Origin: an uncultured Novosphingobium sp.
Lineage (GTDB): Bacteria; Pseudomonadota; Alphaproteobacteria; Sphingomonadales; Sphingomonadaceae
Direction of reading: 5' to 3'
Assembly: GCA_937864195.1 (NCBI GenBank)
Contig: CALMJG010000052.1
Span: forward strand, 1-44,090
Length of the DNA stretch: 44,090 bases
Part shown: positions 38,467-44,090 of the stretch, piece after piece
Position numbering within the stretch: the first letter of the stretch is position 1
Layout of the letters: every line of letters begins with the position of its first letter
Notes under the pieces: generated by a model
Databases searched by the model: none
Told to the model about the DNA's origin: nothing
What the model saw: the letters and a program-made list of their open reading frames with translations, nothing else
Made by a program: the position numbers and the translations under genes

Positions 38467-40317
38467 CTAACGGCTCGCCGCAATCCAGCGGTCGATCTTC
38501 GCCTCCAGCACGGGCAGGGGCAGTGCGCCCGATCCCAGCACCTGTTCGTGGAACGCGCGGACGTCGAACTTCGGCCCCAGTGCCGTCTCGGCCTTGCGGC
38601 GCAGGCGCTGGATGGTCAGCGCGCCGATCTTGTAGCCCAGCGCCTGTCCCGGCCAGGCGATGTAGCGTTCCACTTCCGCCGTCGCATCGCTGCGGCCCAT
38701 GCCCGAATTTGCTAACATGTAGTCGATCGCTTGCTCGCGGCTCCAGCCCTTGGCGTGGATGCCGGTATCGACCACCAGCCGCATCGCCCGCAGCATCTCG
38801 TCATCCAGCGTGCCCCAGTGTGCCATCGGGTCCTTGTAGAACCCCATCTCGTAGCCCAGCGTCTCGGCATAGAGCGCCCAGCCTTCGACATAGGCGTTGT
38901 TGCCGCCGAAGCGCTGGAAATCGGGCAGCGCCGTGTTTTCCTGCGCAAGGCTGATCTGGAAGTGATGCCCCGGCGCGCCCTCGTGCAGATAGAGCGTGAC
39001 GATGCCGGTCAGGAACCGGCTGGGGAGGTCATAGGTGTTGTAATAGAACGTGCCGGGCCGGGTCGCGTCGGGCGATCCCTGGTTGTAGCTGCCCCCTGCC
39101 TCGTACTTCTCGCGGTAGGCGGGATAGGGTTCGATCAGCAGCTGCGTCTTGGGCACGGTGGAGAAGAACCGCGGCACCTGCGCGTCGACCGCGCGGGCGG
39201 TGGCGGCGAAGCCCTCCGACAGTTCGTCCGCCCGGGTCGGGTGAAAGCGCGGATCGCTGCGCATGGTGTCGAAGAATTCCCGCAGGGTGCCCTGCGGATA
39301 ACCCAGATCCTTGCGAACCGCGTCCATCTCGCGCTGGATGCGCGCGACTTCGGACAGGCCCAGCCTGTGGACCTCCTCCGCGCCGAGGGGCAGGGTGGTA
39401 TGCTCCTCGATCAGGCGGCGATAGACGGCCGGCCCGCCCTTCATGGCCGAAATGCCGGCAGCCTCGCGCGCGGCGGGCAGATATTCGGCGGACAGGAACT
39501 CGCGGAACCGGCGATAGGCGGGCAGGACTTCGCCAGTTACCGCCGCGCGCCATTCCGTGCGGAGCGCGGCGCGGCGGTCTTCAGGCACCCCCTCTGGCAG
39601 TTCGGCCAGCGGCGAGAGGAACGGCGATTCCTCGATCGGCTGGGCCAGCAGCGCGTCGATCTGGGCGATCATGTTGCGGGTGGTCAGCTTCGTCTCGACC
39701 ACGCCACTGTCCATGCCCATACGGAACTGGCGGGTGGCATTGTCCAGCACCTGCGGGAAGGCGTGGAGCAGATCGAGGTTCTCGCGGTAATCCGCTTCGC
39801 TGGCATAGCTCAGTGGCCCGCCCTTCGCGATCAGCGCGGGGAATTCCACCTGCAGGCCCCCGAAATGGGTGAAGGGGCGCACGGCGGTGAGCGCCTGCAT
39901 GTCGGGACGCAGCCACATCGCTTCCTCGCGCTTGGCGGCAAGGAACACGTCATAGGAAATCTGCCGCTCCGCGCTGAGCCTGCGGCGGTCGATCGCGGAC
40001 AGCGCGGCCAGGCTCTGGCTGACGGCGGAGCGGCGTGCGCGGGTCAGTTCCTCGGTGAACAGCAGGCGCAGCACGCGCGGATTGGCATCGCCGCCGCGAT
40101 AGACCTGGCTGATCGGATCGAGCGCGTCCTCGCGCCGCTGGTCGTCCTCGAACAGCGCCATCAGCCGCTCGTCCTCGCTGGCGACCGTCACCCGCGCCTG
40201 GGCAGGGGCGGGCGCCTGCGCCGCCACGGCGAGACCCGTTGAGGCGGGCGCGACAACCAGCGCGGCAGCAGCCAGCAGGCTCTGCCGGAAAATCCTGTTC
40301 AAATCGATTACCCCCAT
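38467..40317 (-). CDS. secreted DUF885 family protein (putative metallopeptidase)
   Basis: Encodes about 616 residues starting at the ATG at 40317, with a signal peptide (FRQSLLAAAALVVAPASTGLAVAAQ). The conserved segment LYLHEGAPGHHFQISLAQE is the DUF885 HExxPGHH-type metal site, and NAYVEGWALYAETLGYEMG is its partner. Family members behave as metallo-hydrolases, possibly peptidases, with unknown substrates. The start overlaps the last bases of the 2OG-oxygenase gene, so the two are translated together. The export signal puts it in the envelope or periplasm. Confidence 0.85.
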   Translation of the reverse strand: MGVIDLNRIFRQSLLAAAALVVAPASTGLAVAAQAPAPAQARVTVASEDERLMALFEDDQRREDALDPISQVYRGGDANPRVLRLLFTEELTRARRSAVSQSLAALSAIDRRRLSAERQISYDVFLAAKREEAMWLRPDMQALTAVRPFTHFGGLQVEFPALIAKGGPLSYASEADYRENLDLLHAFPQVLDNATRQFRMGMDSGVVETKLTTRNMIAQIDALLAQPIEESPFLSPLAELPEGVPEDRRAALRTEWRAAVTGEVLPAYRRFREFLSAEYLPAAREAAGISAMKGGPAVYRRLIEEHTTLPLGAEEVHRLGLSEVARIQREMDAVRKDLGYPQGTLREFFDTMRSDPRFHPTRADELSEGFAATARAVDAQVPRFFSTVPKTQLLIEPYPAYREKYEAGGSYNQGSPDATRPGTFYYNTYDLPSRFLTGIVTLYLHEGAPGHHFQISLAQENTALPDFQRFGGNNAYVEGWALYAETLGYEMGFYKDPMAHWGTLDDEMLRAMRLVVDTGIHAKGWSREQAIDYMLANSGMGRSDATAEVERYIAWPGQALGYKIGALTIQRLRRKAETALGPKFDVRAFHEQVLGSGALPLPVLEAKIDRWIAASR

Positions 40318-40979
40318 TTGCGTGAGCGATACCACTTGGTGATGACGTATTTGACGCCGGCTTCCACCGGACGCCCGGCGTGCAGCGTCGCCTGGTTGAG
40401 CGAGCCATCGATGCCCGCATTGTTCCATACGATCAGCGCCCCGCGCTGCGGCGCGATCGAGATGCCGAGGTTGAGGAACTCGGTCGCCCCGCCTGCCTCG
40501 ACATCATTGAGATAGGCCATGGCGGTGATGCCGCGCTGGCCGCCGCGCCGGGCCTCGTCCTTCCAGTATTTCGCCCTGGTCCAGAACCAGTCCATGTGTT
40601 CGCGAAATTCCTGGCCCGGCTCGTAGCGCTGGCCCTGGATCGTCTCGCCCCATTCGTGGGGAATGCCCAGCAGGTCGTCGATCCGCCGCTCGATCATCAT
40701 CACGAAGGGATCGGTGGGATCGACGTCGCCCGAATAGGAGGTGCGCCAGCCGGTGCCATAGCCATCGGTCAGCAGGCCGGAGGGCTTGGCCCCGGCATCG
40801 ACCAGCCCGATCAGCCGGTCGCACTCGGCGGGCGAGAGAAATTCCGCCACGGCCCAGATTTCCGCCGCCTCGACCGGGACTTTCTCCACGCTCGGATCGG
40901 CGGCCAGTCGCTCGCGCACCCGCGCGCCCAGGGCTTCCAGCGCCTTGCGGTCGGGATTGGGGCAGGGGGGATAGCTCAT
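40308..40979 (-). CDS. 2OG-Fe(II) oxygenase, prolyl 4-hydroxylase-like
   Basis: Encodes 223 residues. The iron ligands are H128 and D130 in EFREHMDWFW and H200 in QATLHAGRPV; K210 in GVKYVITKWY would hold 2-oxoglutarate. The layout is that of bacterial prolyl 4-hydroxylase alpha-like proteins. It contains no signal peptide, so it acts in the cytoplasm, and its target (a protein or small molecule) is unknown. The upstream open frame to 41561 is only the antisense of the cytochrome gene. Linked by overlap to the secreted DUF885 gene, which is an unexpected partner. Confidence 0.88.
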   Translation of the reverse strand: MSYPPCPNPDRKALEALGARVRERLAADPSVEKVPVEAAEIWAVAEFLSPAECDRLIGLVDAGAKPSGLLTDGYGTGWRTSYSGDVDPTDPFVMMIERRIDDLLGIPHEWGETIQGQRYEPGQEFREHMDWFWTRAKYWKDEARRGGQRGITAMAYLNDVEAGGATEFLNLGISIAPQRGALIVWNNAGIDGSLNQATLHAGRPVEAGVKYVITKWYRSRKWG

Positions 40980-41026
40980 CGCGCCCTGCCTATCGGCACG
41001 GCCGCGCAGGGCCAAGTGTTTTGCGC

Positions 41027-41054
41027 TTGCAGGGCAGGCAACATCGGCTAATTC
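41027..41054 (+). promoter_or_regulatory. candidate leaderless promoter of the cytochrome b561 gene
   Basis: TTGCAG (41027-41032), 16 nt, TAATTC (41049-41054). The ATG at 41064 is 37 nt after the first base of the -35 box, and no Shine-Dalgarno sequence precedes it. Confidence 0.4.
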
Positions 41055-41063
41055 TCTCGCCGC

Positions 41064-41624
41064 ATGACCAATAACACCCTGACCCCCGCCGCCTATTCGC
41101 GCGGCGCAGTCGTCCTGCACTGGCTCATCGCTGTGCTGATCATCGCCAACTTCCTGATCGCCGAACTGTCGGAGGACATGGCCAAGGAAGACCGGATGGC
41201 GATGATGGGCAACCACAAGGCGATCGGCCTGACGATCCTGGCACTCACGGTGCTGCGGATCGTATGGCGCTTCATGCGCCCCGCGCCGCCGCTGATCGAA
41301 ACGCTGAAGGCGTGGGAAGCCGCGCTGGCGAAGGTGACCCACGGCCTGCTCTATTTCCTGATGCTGGCGATCCCGCTGTCGGGCTGGGGCCTGGTTTCGG
41401 GCAAGGGCAACCCGGTTTCGCTGTTCGGGCTGATCAATGTGCCCGCGCTGCCGGTCGGTCCCGACAAGGCGGTGAACGGCGTATTCCACGAACTGCACGA
41501 AGTGTTCGCGCAGGCCATGCTGGTGCTGTTCATCATTCACGTCGCCGCGGCGATCAAGCACATGGTGATCGACAAGGATGGCACCATGGCCCGCATGGCA
41601 CCCTGGATGCGCCGCAAGGCCTGA
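41064..41624 (+). CDS. cytochrome b561
   Basis: Encodes 186 residues with four membrane helices. His ligands for two hemes are on helices in AVVLHWLIAVL, GNHKAIGL, KVTHGLLYFLM and HVAAAIKHMV, the YodB/CybB pattern. Such proteins pass electrons from quinol in the inner membrane, sometimes to superoxide or periplasmic acceptors. Divergent from the 2OG-oxygenase gene across 84 bp. The C terminus ends in a basic tail (RMAPWMRRKA). Confidence 0.93.
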   Translation: MTNNTLTPAAYSRGAVVLHWLIAVLIIANFLIAELSEDMAKEDRMAMMGNHKAIGLTILALTVLRIVWRFMRPAPPLIETLKAWEAALAKVTHGLLYFLMLAIPLSGWGLVSGKGNPVSLFGLINVPALPVGPDKAVNGVFHELHEVFAQAMLVLFIIHVAAAIKHMVIDKDGTMARMAPWMRRKA

Positions 41625-41643
41625 CCGCTCGCCAAAGCGAAGG

Positions 41644-41675
41644 AAAAGCCCCCGTCCTTGCGGGCGGGGGCTTCT
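41644..41675. terminator. bidirectional intrinsic terminator
   Basis: AAGCCCCCG (41646-41654) and CGGGGGCTT (41665-41673) form a 9-bp stem between the convergent cytochrome b561 (+) and RcnB-like (-) genes, with A- and T-rich flanks. Confidence 0.75.
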
Positions 41676-41696
41676 CGCTGCTCCTTCCGGCCTCGC

Positions 41697-42788
41697 TTAC
41701 CAGAAGAAATCGTAGATCACGTCGACCACTTCGCCGGTGTAGGTATCGACCAGCAACGCGTCGTCATAATAGCGGACCCAGCGATAGGGGCCGTAGGCAT
41801 CCGGCAGGCGGTACTGCCAGGGATCGTTGATCCAGTAACGGTTGCTGTAGAACAGGTTGTCGAGGAACAACCCGATGCTCAGCCTGCGATACGAATAGCC
41901 GCGATAGGGTGAATAGTACGAACCCCAGCGATAGATCGACGGGTTGGTCCGGCGATAGCTGGACCAGTCATAGCGGTTGTTGCTGCGCCAGCCGTTGTTC
42001 CACCGGTTCCAGTTGCGCCCGTCGCGGTGGACATAGCGGTTGGTGTCGCGATAGCGGTTCTGGTTCGTGGCATTGCCGCCATTCCAGTAGGTGCCGCCGC
42101 GCCGATCACGATCACCCTCGCGCCACCGCTCGCCATCGCGGCGCTCGCGGTTGCCATCCCAGCGGTTGCTGTCTTGCCGGTCGTTATCGCGGCGTCCGGC
42201 TTCCTGGCCCTGCCGGCCGGTATTCCATTCGGCGCGGTTGCCGTTCCAGCGGCGGTCCTGGGTGGTCGAAGGCTGTGAAGTGGTGCGATCCTGACGGCCG
42301 GGCTGCCCGGTGCGGGCATCGCTGCCACGGCGTTCGCCGTTCCACCCGCCGCGACGATCGCCGCGGTTCTGGTCGTTGCCGCTCCAGTTGGCGGGCGGGG
42401 TTGCCACGGGCGCGGTCTGGCCGGCGTTGCGGCCCTGCCAGCTTGCGCCATTGCCCTGCCAGCGCACCTGCGGGGCTTGCGGCATTTGTGCCTGCGGGAC
42501 CTGTGCCTGCTGGGGCGCGGCCATGCGCTGCTGGGGCGCGCCCCAGGCGCGGCGGCCCTGGTCACCGCCGCCCTCGTTCGACCGCGCCGCGCGTTCGCGC
42601 CGCTGCTCGCCGCCGCTGGGGTTGATGTTGCCTGCGGCCTCGCCGCCGCGATTCCAGCCGCCACGGCGGCCGCCGTCCTGATCCTGCGCCAGAGCCGCGC
42701 TCGGGAGCGCCAGTGCCGCAAGGGCCAGCGCCATCGCGGTGCCGCGCCCGGTCTTGCCAGAAGTCCTGTTCGAAAGCTTGACGGCCAT
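41697..42788 (-). CDS. RcnB-like protein with long low-complexity region
   Basis: Encodes 363 residues. An N-terminal signal peptide (GTAMALALAALALPSAALAQ) is followed by about 220 residues of Asn/Arg/Gln/Trp/Gly-rich low-complexity sequence with many WN and RR/RDR steps. The last about 50 residues (YWINDPWQYRLPDAYGPYRWVRYYDDALLVDTYTGEVVDVIYDFFW) form the RcnB-type C-terminal domain. RcnB of E. coli is a periplasmic protein linked to nickel/cobalt homeostasis, but it lacks the long extension; function here is unproven. Start ATG at 42788 with GGAGAACGGCC upstream. Confidence 0.8.
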   Translation of the reverse strand: MAVKLSNRTSGKTGRGTAMALALAALALPSAALAQDQDGGRRGGWNRGGEAAGNINPSGGEQRRERAARSNEGGGDQGRRAWGAPQQRMAAPQQAQVPQAQMPQAPQVRWQGNGASWQGRNAGQTAPVATPPANWSGNDQNRGDRRGGWNGERRGSDARTGQPGRQDRTTSQPSTTQDRRWNGNRAEWNTGRQGQEAGRRDNDRQDSNRWDGNRERRDGERWREGDRDRRGGTYWNGGNATNQNRYRDTNRYVHRDGRNWNRWNNGWRSNNRYDWSSYRRTNPSIYRWGSYYSPYRGYSYRRLSIGLFLDNLFYSNRYWINDPWQYRLPDAYGPYRWVRYYDDALLVDTYTGEVVDVIYDFFW

Positions 42789-42940
42789 GGCCGTTCTCCA
42801 TTCCTGCGCGCCGCACCATCGGCGGCGACCATGGAGCGATTCGTAGTCCTGTCGTGCTGTCGGCAGAGTGAATGGTCTGGCAAGGTTGCCGTTCAGCTTC
42901 GGCAGGATTTGCGTGAACGTAAGTCCCGCCGTGCCCACAA

Positions 42941-42974
42941 CAAAAATCGCCGCGCCCGGTTCAGGCGCGGCGAT
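42941..42974 (-). terminator. intrinsic terminator of ettA
   Basis: On the minus strand ATCGCCGCGCC, a 7-nt loop and GGCGCGGCGAT (42974-42946) make an 11-bp stem followed by TTTTTG (42946-42941), a textbook intrinsic terminator downstream of ettA. A second perfect stem, CCCTGAC/GTCAGGG (43023-43038), stands between it and the stop codon. Confidence 0.85.
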
Positions 42975-43046
42975 CTGAATGAGTAACGGCCGAATGAACC
43001 AAGGCAGAGGACCGGCGCGGCCCCCTGACAGGTCAGGGCCGGGCGC

Positions 43047-44090
43047 TCAGCGCGTCAGCTTCTTGTAGGCAAGCCGGGTCGGGCGATCCGCCGCGTCGCC
43101 CAGGCGGCGGCGCTTGTCTTCCTCGTACATGGCGAAGTTGCCTTCGAACCATTCGACGTGGCTGTTGCCCTCGAACGCCAGGATGTGGGTGGCGAGGCGA
43201 TCAAGGAAGAAGCGGTCGTGCGAGATGACCACGGCGCAGCCGGCGAAATTCTCGATCGCGTCTTCCAGCGCGGCGAGGGTTTCGACGTCGAGGTCGTTGG
43301 TCGGTTCGTCCAGCAGCAGCACGTTGCCGCCCTGCTTGAGCATCTTGGCCATGTGGACGCGGTTGCGTTCACCGCCCGAAAGCTTGCCGACGTTCTTCTG
43401 CTGGTCCGCGCCCTTGAAGTTGAACGCGCCGACATAGGCCCGGGTGCTCATCTCCTGCTTGTTGACGGTCATGTAGTCGTGCCCGCCGGAGATTTCCTGC
43501 CAGACGTTGTTGGCGGGGTTGAGGTCGTCGCGGCTCTGGTCGACATAGCCCAGGCGAACGGTGGAGCCGATCTCGATCGTGCCGCTGTCGGGCTGTTCCT
43601 GGCCGGTGATGATTCGGAACAGGGTGGACTTGCCCGCGCCGTTCGGCCCGATGATGCCGACAATGCCGCCCGGCGGCAGCATGAACGACAGGTCCTCGAA
43701 CAGCAGCTTGTCGCCATAGGCCTTGGAGATGCCCTTGGCCTCGATCACCTTGCCGCCCAGGCGCTCTGGCACCTGGATGACGATCTGGGCCTTGCCGAGC
43801 GCGCGGTTGTCCTGCGCGTTCTGGAGTTCCTCGAACTTGCGGATACGCGCCTTGCTCTTGGTCTGGCGGGCGGCCGGGGTCTGGCGGATCCATTCGAGTT
43901 CGCGGGACAGGGCCTTCTGCTTGCCGCTTTCCTCGCGCTCTTCCTGTTCAAGGCGCTTGGCCTTCTTTTCCAGGTAGGTGGAATAGTTGCCCTCGTAGGG
44001 GAAGTACTTGCCCCGGTCGAGTTCGAGGATCCAGCCGACCACGTTGTCGAGGAAGTAGCGGTCGTGGGTGATCATCAGCACCGCGCCGGC
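43047..44090 (-). CDS. ettA: ABC-F ATPase EttA, C-terminal part (partial)
   Basis: The 347 codons present run off the window edge. The end of ABC domain 1 ([25 protein letters not shown]), the Arg/Lys-rich linker ([23 protein letters not shown]), and all of domain 2 are visible: [14 protein letters not shown] (Walker A), [20 protein letters not shown] (signature) and [16 protein letters not shown] (Walker B). ABC-F proteins act on the ribosome; EttA gates the start of elongation according to the ATP/ADP ratio. Since it is cut, the length cannot be compared. Confidence 0.95.
   Translation of the reverse strand, partial: AGAVLMITHDRYFLDNVVGWILELDRGKYFPYEGNYSTYLEKKAKRLEQEEREESGKQKALSRELEWIRQTPAARQTKSKARIRKFEELQNAQDNRALGKAQIVIQVPERLGGKVIEAKGISKAYGDKLLFEDLSFMLPPGGIVGIIGPNGAGKSTLFRIITGQEQPDSGTIEIGSTVRLGYVDQSRDDLNPANNVWQEISGGHDYMTVNKQEMSTRAYVGAFNFKGADQQKNVGKLSGGERNRVHMAKMLKQGGNVLLLDEPTNDLDVETLAALEDAIENFAGCAVVISHDRFFLDRLATHILAFEGNSHVEWFEGNFAMYEEDKRRRLGDAADRPTRLAYKKLTR

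Overview
The window reads as a chromosomal segment of a GC-rich alphaproteobacterium, most likely a member of the Sphingomonadales (Novosphingobium / Sphingomonas / Erythrobacteraceae type). The grounds are an atpHAGDC cluster with no membrane-sector (a, b, c) genes beside it, a class I lysyl-tRNA synthetase, the rpmF-plsX-fabH-ihfA-merR order, an aerobic-type CobT, and short GC-rich dispersed hairpins of the kind common in this order. This placement comes from gene content and style; no 16S gene is present. No rRNA, tRNA, CRISPR array, insertion sequence or prophage was found.

Layout. 0-5.1 kb: an orphan CpaF secretion ATPase (-), then a DMT exporter, a DUF6265-like secreted protein, a PhzF-like protein and a nitronate monooxygenase (+). 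5.2-10.2 kb: F1-ATPase operon atpH-A-G-D-C (-), with GC-rich hairpin repeats in two of its spacers. 10.3-14.4 kb: accessory enzymes (dienelactone hydrolase, Ada, CPBP membrane protease, GST, ferritin-like protein) lying between atpH and priA. 14.4-18.1 kb: priA (-), a divergent DUF4197 lipoprotein and fructose-6-phosphate aldolase-type transaldolase. 18.2-24 kb: cobT, two tandem nitroreductases, cysS and a D-2-hydroxyacid dehydrogenase. 24-25.3 kb: a small regulatory-looking locus with two overlapping short genes divergent from an S24 (LexA/CI-like) repressor. 25.6-26.7 kb: MBL-fold hydrolase and MAPEG protein. 26.9-29.9 kb: rpmF-plsX-fabH-ihfA-merR. 30-33.2 kb: SixA-like phosphatase and a DinG-like helicase (-). 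33.3-34.9 kb: adenine/adenosine deaminase plus phosphoribosyltransferase. 35-40.3 kb: secreted YtcJ-like amidohydrolase, class I LysRS and secreted DUF885 protein. 40.3-44.1 kb: 2OG-Fe(II) oxygenase, cytochrome b561, RcnB-like protein and the C-terminal part of the ABC-F ATPase EttA, cut by the window edge.

Most of the window is ordinary core genome and I did not find a convincing new multi-gene defence or metabolic system. The most interesting signals are regulatory. Several genes (cysS, the first nitroreductase, the S24 repressor, cytochrome b561 and perhaps the deaminase) have a -35-like TTG box starting 35-37 nt before the A of the start codon and no Shine-Dalgarno sequence, as expected for leaderless mRNAs. 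Two of the promoters in the window carry perfect palindromes over the -10 region (before the CPBP protease and before the nitroreductases), with no regulator gene alongside. A composite three-hairpin repeat occurs in opposite orientations inside the atp operon and before cobT.
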